A DNA stretch of 64,000 nucleotides, from assembly GCF_905220365.1 (NCBI RefSeq), contig NC_061130.1:12965501-13029500 (forward strand), read 5' to 3'. Under the pieces are notes generated by a model that was not told where the DNA came from, did no database searches, and saw only the letters and a list, made by a program, of their open reading frames with translations. Source of the stretch: Vanessa cardui. Its lineage: Eukaryota; Arthropoda; Insecta; Lepidoptera; Nymphalidae. This document shows, piece after piece, positions 14,279 to 26,797 of this stretch; position 1 is the stretch's first letter; every line of letters begins with the position of its first letter. The translations under genes were made by a program, and so were the position numbers.

Positions 14279-15084
14279 ATTATTTGAGTCGGAATCGAAG
14301 ATTGCGATACATTCTCTGTTTTTTTTTCGTAGATCGAAACCTTTTCCAGTCGCGAATCTGACTTTCATTTGACTGTTTTTTCATGAATTGAAATAATTTA
14401 TGAAACGTTTTTTCATAAATACGTATTCACAATTTAAAACTTCTGAGTTATATTTATACGTCTTTTAGATTATTTGGTAATACATGTGCTATACTTTATT
14501 ATATTATTTATAAGTTGACGAGAATTTTCCGTTCTTCATTAAATTTAAAGACTTAAGGATTTCTTTTAGTTTTCCTTTTAAACTTTGCGAGAAGCCTTAA
14601 AATCTATTTCATAATTTAAGTTAGCTGTTTTGTAAATACATGCAAAAGACGCGATGAATTTTTGTGTATTTTCTTTAAACATACAAATACTTCTCTCACT
14701 AAAATCAGTATTAGATAGTTTATTATAATTCTGTGAATCAATTACCGACGCATATCCACTACCGTACCTTATAGTAATATAATTGCAATCACATAACATT
14801 CAATAAAAAAATATATCATAACTTTAAAGCAACCCCTGACATACATTGTAAACAAAAACCTCAGACACGTTAATTTTATATTATAAAATTATTTAATGAA
14901 TATAACAAAACAGACTATATCATAACCTTCGTAAAAGATTATACATAGTTACTTAGCAACGTGAATAAACTACCAAGCGAGAGCGAAGCTGACACGACGC
15001 GTAGGAAGCGACGAGGGAATGAATATTTGCGTTATTTTCCGTTCGAGTTTCAACAGATAATTGACGCTTTAAATTTCTTGGGTT

Positions 15085-15545
15085 TGACTGCACGCACAAC
15101 CTGCGTTCTAGCGAGGACAACAAACTTGTCACACCCTGCCGGACACAAACCTACGGTAACTCTTTCACTGTGAAAACCGTCAAACTCTGGAATGCACTAA
15201 CAACTCATATACGGCAGTCTAGATCCTTGGCAATATTTAAGCATCGTTTGAGAAACTATTACCTATCTATAATAATATATGTAGTTTATAACTATGTATA
15301 TATATTTTGATATATTTGTATGTGTGTATTATTGGGGTGTAGTTATGTGTAGTTTATTTTTATACCTCAATATAAGTATTATTTATTATATTATACTTTT
15401 TATCTTTTTTCTATATATTTTTCTTCACTTATCTGTTTTCGTTCTAAGCTCCTATCACCAAAGGTTATCTGTGAGAGATGTATGTATATACATATATATC
15501 TAATGTTTTATATATTACCATGTTTTGCGCAATAAAGCATTTTAA
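15085..15545 (+). mobile_element. 3' end of a jockey/CR1-like LINE
   Basis: From 15,159 the plus strand reads SFTVKTVKLWNALTTHIRQS followed by RSLAIFKHRLRNYYL. This is the characteristic C-terminus of insect LINE reverse-transcriptase proteins (a LWNALP-type motif, then FK-RL--YYL). The segment just upstream, TNLSHPAGHKPTVT, lies in another frame, so a one-base shift separates them near 15,157. An AT-rich 3' UTR follows, ending with caataaagcattttaaa. The copy is severely 5'-truncated and inactive. Confidence 0.7.
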
Positions 15546-15780
15546 ATAAGAAACATATATATACTAAAAATACACATATAATGTAAAAATAATTAAGAAC
15601 TTAACCATAATTACCTCATTTTTTTTAATCGTACAATACTAATTTCGTCCTATTGGATGAAATTTTAATTACTTAATTATTTTTATTTGTTTATAAATTA
15701 ATATTTAAACTGTTAATGGCACAACAATCTGTCCTTACTAATTATGTTTTACTTATTTGTAGACTCGATTGATTTGTGAT

Positions 15781-16066
15781 TTTATTTTTTATGGTATAGG
15801 TTGGCTGACAAGTATATGGGCCACCTGATGGTAAGTGGTCACCATCACCCATAGACAATGACGCTGTAAGAAATATTAACAAATCCTTACATCGTCAACA
15901 CTCCACCAACCATGGGAACTAATATGTTATGTTCCTTGTGCCTGTAGTTACACTGGATCACTCACCCTTCAAACCGGAACACAACAATACTGAGTACTGT
16001 TATTTGGCGTCAGAATGATGAGTGGGAGGTACCAACCCAGACGGGCTCACACAAACCGCTACCATC
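15781..16066 (-). repeat. SINE-like repeat, family A, near full length
   Basis: It starts with the T run of the reverse-complemented poly-A tail, then ggccacctgatggtaagtgg, the middle block with cctgtagttacactgg, and the head block ccagacgggctcacacaaac. It resembles the copies at 119 and 8761. Confidence 0.85.
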
Positions 16067-16497
16067 AATTTTCATTCCATATCTTTTTTATATGATTTAT
16101 AACTGTTTATCTTCAATAATAAATAAATAATAATTTTACGCTTGACACGTCAAATCTAAAACGGATAAATTAAGAAGCGCAACTACTTAAATTATAACAA
16201 GAGGAGGCCCGCCTTCGCGCGGGTGCAATTTTATAAAAAAGAAAATGAGAAGTACGCTTATCAAGAAAATGTTCAACGTAATGCGACTTTGTTCACTTTA
16301 ATATTATATATAGAGGTTATATTGTAAGGAGTTTTCATACATCGTCATTAAGAAAACTAACTCAGAAGTAACATGACATTTGCTTGTCATCGGTTGGTTT
16401 AAAATTAGCATTATTGTTATGTGATTGTGACAAGTGGTTGCTTTATATTTTACTATCTGGTATAAGTATTAACTATTCAGTTTGATAAATTTTCTGC

Positions 16498-16700
16498 TAG
16501 GTGGACGGATTAGCTATTGAGCTACTTAATAGTAGGTGATAGGAAATATTAAATATTTCTTACCACAGCGATACGGCATCAACCTGGATACAAACATTGT
16601 ATATCCCTTATGCCTGTAGTTAGTGAGTACTGAGTACTATTTGGTTGTAAGATATGTGATAAGTGGGTACCTGACAGGCTTACACAAAACTCTACCAACA
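16498..16700 (-). repeat. Diverged copy of SINE-like family A
   Basis: The order of blocks is kept (cttatgcctgtagttag, then gtgggtacctgacaggctta and caaaactctacca), but with many substitutions and deletions. Confidence 0.55.
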
Positions 16701-17840
16701 AGTTTAATTTATATTATTTTATTAATGCTCTATATAAAACAATATATATATATTTTAAATGATAATAAGACAAGTTAGAAACGAATGTATACGACCCTTC
16801 TAATAATCAATATTATATTCTAATAATGAGTTCCTGGAATAATTAACGCTGTCAAGTTTAAGAGATTGTCAAATATGATTACTTTTATAAAAGTTGTACA
16901 AGATTCAAGATATATACAATCGTGAAGGCGCGCCCGTCCTGGTTAAATTATTATTGGCCTGCATTAGAATGAGTGAGCGACGATACATGAGTATTAGTAT
17001 AAGTATGTGTGTGCAAGATGTACCTAAGATTAGTATGCGTCAGACTGCTAAACAGTAAAGTAGTAGTAGCACAGCAAAGAGATAGGAATTAGATATTTGT
17101 TTATTTTATATTATCATTCAATTATCCGTGGAAACACACGCCTTCATGAGTAAAACGATTTATTATTATTTATTATATAATAGAGATAAACAACTCATAT
17201 TTTACCTGGCAACAATTTATTTGTATAGCATTTAAGTTACGCGAATTTCAACCACGAACGAAAACGGAAAAACATACCCTTTTTATGTCTTCTTTAAACG
17301 CTCCAAATTCTAAGAAATGATTGAAAAATAATTATGCCCTCAACTAGTCTCGTGGTTCAATCCTGCATGATTTTACTGTATCTTATAAATATAAAGCTAT
17401 GAATATGGCATAAGATATACCCTTAGTAGTTACAGTGTCAAATATTATAAATGATAATATCTGACATTCAGTAGATGGCAATTTAGGACAAAAAAACACA
17501 ACAGACATAATAAAAATATTTAATATGTTCAAATCAAAGAAAGCAACAAATATTTGCATAAAAAATATATATTCTAGCGTTTTTACAAGAGTGTTGCGTC
17601 ATATAAAACCTATGTAAGCCCAATGCGCTCAGATTTCGAGCGAAACGTGACAAATTTGCGTCCCGAGCTGACGGTCACGAGAAATAAATAAAACATACAG
17701 AGTTGTGACAATATTTTCTGAGAAATAATACTAACCCTGTATTATTATAATTCAAATCCAACCGGAAAACATATAATACACAATTTTAAAATACTGGCTC
17801 GTACAAGAACTTTTAAATTATCGTTTAACAATGTACTTAG

Positions 17841-18100
17841 AGCCGAGATGGCTCATTGGTTAGAACGCGTCCATCTAAAACGATGATGGATATTCATGTG
17901 CTTAATTTGTGTTTTTAATTAATCAGGAACACATAGCGAGGAAACCTGCATGTGTCTAATTTCATAGAAACTCTGCCAAATTTTGTATTCCACCAAACCG
18001 CATTGGAACAGCGTAGTGGAATATGTTCCAAACCTTCTCAAGGGGAGAGGAGGTCTTAGCCCAGCGGTGGGAAATTTACAGGCTGTTGTTATTGTTGTTA
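17841..18100 (+). repeat. tRNA-derived SINE, family B, lacking box B
   Basis: The head agccgagatggctcattgg and ttagaacgcg match family B. The segment that should hold box B is deleted: the sequence passes straight from gatgatgg to attcatgtgc. The body and the GTT-rich tail are present. A deletion in the internal promoter suggests this copy is not transcribed by pol III. Confidence 0.8.
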
Positions 18101-19247
18101 TAAACTACTTAGTAATTACTTTAAAGATACCACCGATTCACAATGAAAATTAATTGTGAAAAGCCGGCAAATTTCAACGAATAATCTATCCCAAGAAGAC
18201 ATAATCCAAATATACAATAATTGACATTGAATTGACGCAATATCATTGGCTAAAAGCTTTAATCATCCATAATATTCATTACGGATTTGCATTTTTAACG
18301 TCCACAAAACTCTTATCGGAACTTCGGACGTAAAATTAAATTGAATATAAATAGTTAAGTGGAAAAACCTTGTATTATAAATAAAGATCTATTAATCAAA
18401 GAAGCCATTAGAAAAATCTCATGGAATATGTAAAACTAAGGTTTATTTATCTTCATTCCTTCTTCGTTTGGAATAGATAATAAACGACTTATTTCCTCCA
18501 ATTATGTTATACAAGCATTTAACTCAAATAAAACTACGTTTTAAAAACCTAAACTTTTTTTACCGATTTCTAAAGTATCAAGGTTATCAGTTTGGTATAT
18601 GTATATATGTAAGCGCTTAATTTGCGTATGTCCAATAATTTCTTCGAAAGTAAAAATCCTATTGAGATGATTGTTTTAACCTAATTTCACCCACACACTT
18701 CAACTTCGAGAACAGCGCAAGTTTCATTAAAATCAGTCTAGTAGTTTCATGGATATATTTTTTTTTCATTAGTTTACTAGCTATTTGTAATTTAATTTAA
18801 GACGGTTTATTTTTTTGAATAAATTATTGATTTTATTTATAATCTATTTATAATTGTGTTGGATTTTTTTAAACTGAAATTTATTATGTTTCGATTCATA
18901 TTTAAGTTAAGATACAAATGTAATGTCTCTGAGGAATTTTATAAACAAGATTATTAATAAAAATAATACTTAACCCCAGGTAGGATTTATAGACTAGGAG
19001 TTTGAAGCTTAGTGCTATAAGTTTAGTTTAGTTTCTTTGGTTCCTGTGTTTATGATTCACCGTCGAGTTTACTGATACTTAGTTTAGCTCTTCTCAGTGA
19101 TTATTTTAAATAAGTATTGAATTAGTTTACGTAAAATTAATATCATTGATAATAAATTACTTATAACTTATATGCATATAACGAAGCGTAATACAATTAT
19201 TATTTTAAAGGCCAAACAGGCACAGATTATACAAGTAATAATGTCGT

Positions 19248-19283
19248 AACTATATTTTGACAGCTTACTGTCAAAATATAGTT
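19248..19283. repeat. Perfect 16-bp hairpin with a 4-nt loop
   Basis: Arms 19,248-19,263 and 19,268-19,283 are exact reverse complements around ctta. Confidence 0.85.
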
Positions 19284-19671
19284 TTACCCACCTTCAAAAT
19301 TGTCTAACACAATTTATCAACAACAAATGCGTAACATCTGAGGTGATGTTTATTTAAAATTAAACAAAATACAATAGAATCTATAACCTCATATTATGAA
19401 ATAATAATAATAAATTAAATTAATTAAAATACTATTGTACTGTCGCCAAAAGTGTTTACAGTATCTCAGCTCTTTCGACGTGGTGTAACTTAAAACTTAG
19501 TCACAAGAGTTCCCACACCTACCCATATTAACTTGTAGTGACTTAAGTTGAAGTTAAATAAGAGCTTGTCGAAAAGTCAAGTATGACGACTGCTGGTCAC
19601 ATGCATGCACACAAACTATGAAGTTATTATATATAGTAAGACCAATTGTATGACCTGATTTAATATTATTT

Positions 19672-19935
19672 TATTTTTAAAATATTTAGGCAAACTATAC
19701 GGCCACTTGATGTAAAGTGAAATACGTTGCCACTTTAAGAAATATAATTTCTCATTTAAACAATACGTTACCATGGAAACAGATCCAATGTCCCGAGTGT
19801 GTCCTGAAAATCACACTATACCTATAGTTCTCTAAGTTTTCAAACCGAATCATAACAATGCTAAGTATTGATATAGATATAGATAGATATGCGATTAGAA
19901 GGTAGGTACCTAACCAGACGAATGCCTACCATCAA
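19672..19935 (-). repeat. Old, diverged copy of SINE-like family A
   Basis: Blocks equivalent to the family tail (caaactatacggccacttga) and head (taaccagacgaatgcctacc) are recognisable in the right order. The middle is heavily mutated. Confidence 0.45.
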
Positions 19936-20679
19936 GTTATATTAGCTAATGAATACGTCTGTTAGGAAATCTTATTCACCCCATTTGATATAGAGGTGAC
20001 GGGTGTTTAATATAATATAGGAAGGTATCAAATGAACACTATTATCTTTTTAAATAGTAAGATTAAACAATTTTCGCTGCCGATCTTAAATTTATGACTT
20101 GAATATACCTGATATGAAATTGTTCGCATAGTATGGACAATATTGTGTGCCGTGAAATTCGCCCGCAAGTGTCTTTATTCGCCAATTTACTTACATTTGC
20201 GCTCCGCCCGCGTGTCGTAAAGTAATATTATCCACTGCTGGGCGAGGGCAATAGTGCCTCTTTTACGGGCCGCGAGCGAACGTCACATGGGAAATTATTT
20301 GACGTGGCGTTTAATGGATTTTTGCCTACATAACATGCTACCTCCCGCCAAATAAAAACACGACTATACAAAATACTTAAATAGCTGCAAGCGTGTTTGC
20401 ATACAGATAACATTTTTGTACAAGAATTTAAATTTTAATTACGACGCAGATATTTTATATTAATATTATTAATATATTTTTAATTTCTTTTTAGTAGGTA
20501 GGTAGGACAGGTGGCCACTCGAAGCTGAGCAGTTCCGTCAGACATAATAATCATCCCTTACCTCGTCATTACACAACTAAACTATACTACTTCTTAGTAT
20601 TAGTATCTATAGAAGACCCCTATTATACAGACGGGCATAAGGCCTTAGCAATAATATATGTGTATATGTATTGTTTCAG

Positions 20680-20894
20680 AGTACACCGTGACAAGCTTAG
20701 AGCTGTTGGAGCTCCGGGTGCCGACGCACGTGCCCCTGGGCACGAGGCCGTCGCTGTCATGTCGCTGGCGACTCAGCCCCACCGACATTTTGTACTCCGT
20801 CAAATGGTACAAGGACGGCAAAGAATTCTTTAGACATGTTCCGCGCGATGTCGAACCGAGAAGAAAATTTTTGCTGCCTGGAGTTGATGTAGAG
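20680..20894 (+). CDS. beat: beat-like gene, exon encoding first half of Ig domain 1
   Basis: Acceptor ttgtttcag ends at 20,679 and donor gtaatg starts at 20,895. The exon enters with a split codon (two bases) and leaves on a codon boundary, giving 71 codons. It reads LELLELRVPTHVPLGTRPSL, then SCRW, then LYSVKWYKDGKEFFRHVPRD, then RRKFLLPGVDVE. The Cys of SCRW and the Trp of VKWYKDG are the first Ig-fold cysteine and the core tryptophan. The LYSVKWYK-G-EF-R--P pattern is the hallmark of the insect beaten-path family: secreted or anchored Ig proteins that act with Sidestep receptors in axon guidance and cell recognition. Which beat paralogue this is cannot be told. The upstream exon with start and signal peptide is not identified. 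The in-frame ATG at 20,658 lies in the intron and is not a likely start. Confidence 0.88.
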
Positions 20895-21835
20895 GTAATG
20901 ATGGTTTTATAAATTATAAAAAGTTAAAAGATTTGTTAAGACTAAAAAGGAGTTACTTTATATACATATTAAAAATTTAGAGCAGGACTATGATGATAGA
21001 TCGAAACCTATGCATAATTATATTTATCCGCATATTCGTATAATCGAGATGTTTCGGTATTTCATGAAATTCAATGGCGTGACAGTTCACGGGCGGCCAT
21101 GTTTAACGTTTATGGGTGCATTCAGAAAGTGTGTTCTGAATAAAGTTTGGGTACAGTAATTAGTAAATTGAATTTTAATTTGTATTAATTTTACCCAAGC
21201 GAAGCCGGGTTTTCTTGTAAGCCATAAAATAAGACTTATGGCTAATTCCCACTACTTTATTATGTCAATCAAGTAACACATAATATATGAACGAACCCAG
21301 TGTCATTGCATTGCGGACAAGGCCCTTAGTGTATGACACTCTAAAATTACGTAATGTTTTTTTTTTTTTAAATAAATTGGCTTTAATTTTAATGTTTTAT
21401 TTAAAGCTTAATAAAATATTCATTTACATAAGTACATTTACAAAAGCAATTTTATATTTCTTAAACAGGAATAAATATGGTTTCGAATAAAAATAGCGAC
21501 TGTAATTGCAAAAGGTCATATGTAAATATTGTACACAACGCCATGACATTTCCTTATGTGTTATTATTGTATGTCATCACTTTGTTGACTCTGCCATTTT
21601 TATGGTTACGAATAATATAACGTTCAAATAAACGAAATATATGAACATATTCTTCAATAAACAAAAATCGAGCAAGTTCGAGAGGTCTTTTTGATGAGGG
21701 GAACACTCGATGTGCGATGAACATGACATCTACTAGCCTAGTTACTTAAAACAAACCTAATGATGTAGACATTTTCTTCCATACATTCCATAATAAAAAT
21801 ATTAAAATTATACAAATATTTTTGAGTACCATAAA

Positions 21836-21885
21836 ACACCACACACACACACATACCATACACACACCTTACACACAAACACGGT
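21836..21885. repeat. CA-rich microsatellite-like tract
   Basis: An interrupted run of CA dinucleotides with accat and cctt interruptions. It is short and imperfect. Confidence 0.7.
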
Positions 21886-22641
21886 ACAGTTTTGCAAAAC
21901 TTTTTTTTTTTTATTTTCCCATCCCAAAGCGACCCGTACTTTAAATTCATTTACGTCGCACGTACAATTTGGGGTCAAAGAAATTCTTATGTGTACAAAA
22001 TTTCAACTTAATCGAATATCTAAATAATTTCCTTAACTATATATTATATATATATACTTAATCGATGCAGTTGATATTAAAATACCGACACACGACCGTT
22101 TCTATAAGATTTCCGTTTTTCATTCGGACCTACGGAATCCCTAAAAAACGTAGTAACACATGACTTTTTGCAGTGTTCAATTGGAAATATTTTTTTACGT
22201 AAGACTCTAGTACTTTAATAATCACACTGAATATACAATTATTTAGGTCACATAATTATGATCAGATCAGTAATTAGGCAGCATGGTGCGTTCTTGGTAC
22301 GTTGCATCAAGAACATTCCAAGTTATTAAGGTTTCTCAACAATAAAAGAGCTTAATTACAGCTGAAATAAGATTTTACTGAATTCTATTCTAAGATACTT
22401 AAGGCCTATATGAGAGTCGTGATGATCCTGTGAACGACGATCGTAGTTTTAAATCTAAACGCACTAGATTACATATGGAGAACTTGTGTTTATAATTCAG
22501 TTCATATCCGACATTAAGGGAAAACATCACGAGGAAACCTGTTCTGGATGAAATTAGCCTCGAGTATCAGGATCACGATTACAAAAACAAAGCGCTAATG
22601 TAATGATAAATATGATCGAATTTTCTAAATTAATTTTACTT

Positions 22642-22745
22642 GGTCGCTGCATTTGTGCAAACCCGTCTGCTTAGTTGGTCATTAATGTTCTAACACCAAA
22701 GGAGAATACTTAGTATTTTTGTGTTCCGCTCAGAAGGCAATTATT
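22642..22745 (+). repeat. Head fragment of SINE-like family A
   Basis: It carries catttgtgcaaacccgtctg and a diverged ttgtgttccgctcagaagg. The tail half is missing. Confidence 0.5.
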
Positions 22746-22910
22746 ACTTATCCTTCGCTTACCTAAATCAGAATATCGAATAACTTTATTTGTTTTGCGC
22801 TTTGCGCAAACCGCTCGGGACCAGCTTACCACATATAGCGCCACACATTATTGTGCATTAAAATGTCATTAAATATATTGATAATATCATAAAACATGAC
22901 TTTATTTTCA

Positions 22911-23210
22911 GTCGAGATGGCCCAGTGGCTAGAACGCGTGCATCTTAACCGATGATTGCAGGTTCAAGCCCACCGCTGATTCATGTGCTTAATTTGTCTT
23001 TATAATTCATCTCGTGCTCAGCGGTGTAGGAAAACATCGTGAGGAAATCTGCATGTGACAAATTTCATAGAAATTCTGCCACATGTGTATTCCACCAACA
23101 CGCATTGGAACAGCGTGGTGGAATATGTTCCAAACCTTCTCCTAAATGAGAGAGGAGGCCTTTAGCCCAGCAGTGGGAATTTGAAGGCTGTTGTTTGTTT
23201 TGTTTGATGT
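22911..23210 (+). repeat. tRNA-derived SINE, family B
   Basis: Head gtcgagatggcccagtgg and box B-like ggttcaagcccacc, then the conserved body and a GTTT-rich tail. It differs from the 951 copy mainly by a short deletion just after box B. Confidence 0.85.
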
Positions 23211-23339
23211 TTTTTAATTTATTTAGTACAATACCAATTGAAATACATATTAGATGGATAAGACATCGTTTCAAACTCAGATAATATTTTATAACTAATT
23301 GTAATTATCTTAAGTTCATATAAAATAGCTTGTTTTTAA

Positions 23340-23445
23340 TCGAACCGGATCACGAAATAAGTAAGCTAAGTATTGTCGTTTGTCGGTAAAATTTGCAATA
23401 AGTGGGTGATATTTACCCATTCGGGTTTACACAAAGTTCTGAGAC
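23340..23445 (-). repeat. Head fragment of SINE-like family A
   Basis: On the plus strand it reads gaaccggatcacg, then ataagtgggtgatatttacc and cattcgggtttacacaaag. These match the head half of the family with substitutions. Confidence 0.45.
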
Positions 23446-25242
23446 AAAGTTTTTTTTTAAAGTAAATATTGGACAACACCACATACATTACTCTGATACC
23501 AATGTAAAGTAGCTAAAGCATTTGTGTTGTGGTAAATCAGAAGAAACGACGGTACCACATTTTACTCTTTAAAAATCGATCATTCTCTTTGTATATTGTT
23601 TGATAATCCCATTATTTTTCAATGACGGCTGTTAACCCGTGACCAACGCTAATCCAGTCGCCGCCACTCCATCTACTTCACACAAGCGTACTGAAGACCA
23701 TATTGTAAATCTTTTAAGCATCAAATAAAGCTATAGACGACATCTGCGACGCACACATTATTGTTACTATGGATATACCCTGGCTTGTGAATTGCCCCCT
23801 ATTTTCCGAGAACATTATTATAATGTATGTACTTTGATAATATTTATATAGTATCGTCAATTTATTTATTATTAACTAGCTGAACTACTGGCGTTGCTTC
23901 TGTGATATTTGTAAATCTTTACCTATAGCACACTGGCCATCATCTCCATTTTATCCCCTTAAAGGGTAAATTAAAAAAACTATCTTTTGTCATTCCTCAG
24001 GACTCACAAAATTACATCTTAATTATTTTATAATATTAGTTGTCTCCTTTCGAATGTCAAATTAAAAATGAAAGAGAAAACTCGGTGTTTAACTAAAAAT
24101 CATTAAACATTTACATTAAATAATTGAAACTAAATAATATAAATTACTGATTATGAAATACAATGTACCGGTAACAATTTAAACTGCCGGTATTACCACG
24201 ATTACACAAATACTAATCCTAAATAAACAACGTATTAACATTCATTTTTAATCCCTATTAAACAAATAATATTCTGAATGCGGCTTGAAATAATTCATCA
24301 AAAACTTTGTCCAATAATTGATGGTTTAATTTTTTTCTGATTATATAGACATTTCAACATGCAACTGATTCTTATTAATAAGAGAGGTCACTGACATTTT
24401 TTTTCCTATAGTATTACGGCAAAAGCTGTATCAAATCGATAAATTCTAATATCTTAAATCCGACAATATCGTTTGACGTCGAATTTTTAAAAATGTCAGC
24501 TATATTTACAGTGATTTCCACGAAAGACAGTTACGTTACAACTAGTATACTGTTCATTGCAGAAGTATATTAGGTCATTCGCACGTTGCGCGGCCGAAAT
24601 ATTGAACGCCCGTTTGACAATTGCCTCGGAAACCGCAATAATTCGAAAAACGTCATTATTCTGCACTTCTGACTCATTAACTTTTGTTATTGTAAATCAT
24701 AAAACAAAAATATTAATTCAGTGTACATAATTTACAATTATTTTGTCATAACTAAACTACGTGTTAAGTACGTAGTAGATTAATTATTTGTTATAGATTT
24801 TATTACTTAGCAAAAATAATATGTAATACATTCCATTGATATTTTCAATATAACAAGAGAGAAAATTCACCAAAAAACTAGTTATTCTGCATTAATAAAT
24901 AAGTTACAAAATATAATTCCAGTATTTATGTATTTTTTCTTATTTCGTTTTTAAGTATTCGCTATTCAATCGAATATACAAATGACCGAATACCTAAAAA
25001 ACTCCGCTTACTAACTGACATTTCGAAAATTGGATTAAAAACTTGAACTTATGGACTTAAGAAAATAATGTGTTTTAAGCATCGAAGTTGTCGCCGGAAC
25101 GTTGAAAGTCAAATGAGAGTAGATATATGTAAGTAGTTGAGTTGATTATAGTTTACCTCTTAAACAAGCTATATCTAAATTTAGATATGGTTTATGAAGT
25201 GATATAATACACGAATATTACCATCAGTTAGTTACGTAACTT

Positions 25243-25546
25243 AGTGGTAGGGCTTTGTGCAAGCCCTCCTGGGTAGGAACCACCCACTCATCAGATATTT
25301 TACCGCTAAACAACAGTACGCAGTATTGTTGTGTTCCGGTTTGAAGGGTGAGCCTGTAGTTACACTGGCTCACAGTGTAACTACAGGCACAAGGGACATA
25401 GCATCTTAGTTCCCAAGGTAGGTGGCGCATTGACGATGTAAGGAATAGTTAGTATTGCTTACAGCGTCATTGTCTATGGGTGATGGTGACCTCTTACCAT
25501 CAGGTGGCCCATATGCTCGTCCGCCAACGTATTCCATAAAAAAAAA
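25243..25546 (+). repeat. SINE-like family A copy with an internal palindrome
   Basis: This is a near full-length sense copy ending in poly-A after attccat. Its centre is rearranged. Where other copies read gtgagtgagccagtgtaact, this one has a reverse-complement copy of the same segment followed by the normal one. The result is perfect 16-bp arms at 25,352-25,367 and 25,373-25,388 around gctca. Confidence 0.85.
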
Positions 25547-25996
25547 CTTTATGTTTTTTACGTCAGTCAAACTATGTATCCTATTATGATATTCCTATGA
25601 AAATATGTTACATATATATAAATCCTTAACCACAACCTTAACATTTATTAAATTAATTATTGTTCGATATAAGTATCTTATTATAAATCTGAAGAGTTTG
25701 AATGCGCTGTTATCAGTAAGTTTATTGAGAAACCCAACCCGTTAAGATTGCCCGAACAGCCTGTTTATTGTAAGTAAGGAAAGGTAGGTGAAAGATCAGA
25801 CTAATTTAGATAAAAGAAACACACACATAGATTTAGGATACAGTTCTTGAAACTCAGTCATAATACTGAAACGAAATAAAAATGTTTTTGTAGGTAAATA
25901 CTAGTCGCCGTGTGGTCGAAATTCGACGGTAATTCACTGCTTTAAAAAAAACATTATACGAATATTTGCGTAAATAACTTTGTTTGCTCTACATAA

Positions 25997-26543
25997 TAGG
26001 GTTGTTGAGGAAGTGATTATGAGGAAAAGGAAGAGGAATTGTCACGCGCAAATTTAGAGGTTGAGGATATTTTTCGAGAAAGATGTATGCGGATAAGGAA
26101 GTGGCTACTAGCTGACCCAACCGAAAAGCCCTTGTCCTGTCTGTACATAACATACATACACTAAAAATTGTTAAACTATTTTCAAAACACACAATAAAGG
26201 ATTATCAAAATCGGTCCAGCAGCTATGAAGGAGTTCAATAACATACACAACAAAAGCACACAAAAAAAAACTATAAAAAGCTAAACTAAACTTTCATTTC
26301 CATCGTTACTATTTGGTTCAGAGGCTAGTGTTTCGGCTAAGATAGAATCTACAATATTACCAGGCAGGATGTGTCTACTACAGCTTCAGATTCCTCATAA
26401 ATTGCTCTTAAATTTTGAGGAAGCGATAGCGGAAGAGGATTTTGAATTTTTATTTATGAGGACGTGGTATCGGTTGAGGAACCCAAACTATTGCGGAACT
26501 TTCGCACTATGAGGAAGCGGAAGAGGAATCCTCAGCAACCCTA
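25997..26543. mobile_element. Non-autonomous hAT-type element (MITE), 547 bp
   Basis: Terminal inverted repeats of the form TAGGGTTGYTGAGGA occur at both ends: TAGGGTTGTTGAGGA from 25,997, and the complement of TAGGGTTGCTGAGGA ending at 26,543. The element is flanked by a perfect 8-bp direct repeat, ctacataa, at 25,989-25,996 and 26,544-26,551. An 8-bp duplication with short TIRs is diagnostic of hAT-like transposition. The interior has no transposase ORF and repeats a gaggaag(c)ggaagaggaa motif near both ends. It would need a transposase supplied from elsewhere. Confidence 0.88.
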
Positions 26544-26674
26544 CTACATAATATTTAAAGTTAATATTTATAAACGATCCCTTGCTTTATTAGATTTTAA
26601 CATTGTTTATACATTTGATTATATTTGAATGTAATGTATAATTTGACACCTTATTTCCAATCCAAACCAATCCA

Positions 26675-26797
26675 TCAGCCCATTTCCGTCCACTGCTGGA
26701 AATAGGCCTTTCCAATTGCACGCCACTAAGATCGTTCTTGGGCTAATCGCATCCAGCTCCTGCCAGCCGTCTTGCATAAGTCGTCACTCCACCGTGC
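26675..26797 (-). mobile_element. RTE-type LINE fragment, C-terminus of the RT protein
   Basis: The minus-strand translation reads ARWSDDLCKTAGRSWMRLAQ, then ERS, a stop, then WRAIGKAYFQQWTEMG and a final stop at 26,675-26,677. The RW-DDL---AG--WM--AQ-R--WR--G-AY-QQWT pattern is the conserved C-terminal tail of RTE-clade reverse-transcriptase proteins. One internal stop and truncation on both sides make it a dead fragment. It lies outside the longer RTE copy at 33.9-37.3 kb. Confidence 0.8.

Larger units (their letters stand above)
9073..15084. other. Long AT-rich non-coding stretch
   Basis: I see no gene with recognisable domains. The ORFs of 60-77 codons have no conserved features. It contains a family A fragment (about 12,013-12,100) and a small hairpin (14,248-14,278), listed separately. 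A block from about 10,322 beginning acagggttattggtaattt may be the end of an old repeat but could not be classified. Confidence 0.5.
18101..20679. other. Non-coding stretch upstream of the first beat-like exon seen
   Basis: This is presumably intronic, because the exon at 20,680 opens with a split codon. The signal-peptide exon could not be identified here or further upstream. A hairpin (19,248-19,283) and a diverged SINE (19,672-19,935) are listed separately. Confidence 0.5.

Noticed and set aside
14961..15173. Plus-strand ORF of 70 codons as an independent gene
   Set aside because: Its C-terminal part is the LINE fragment (TNLSHPAGHKPTVT) before a one-base shift; it is not a host gene.
20228..20413. 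Minus-strand ORF and GC-richer block at 20.15-20.3 kb as a missing beat exon
   Set aside because: It has no signal-peptide-like plus-strand frame and no donor in the required phase, so the upstream exon remains unidentified.
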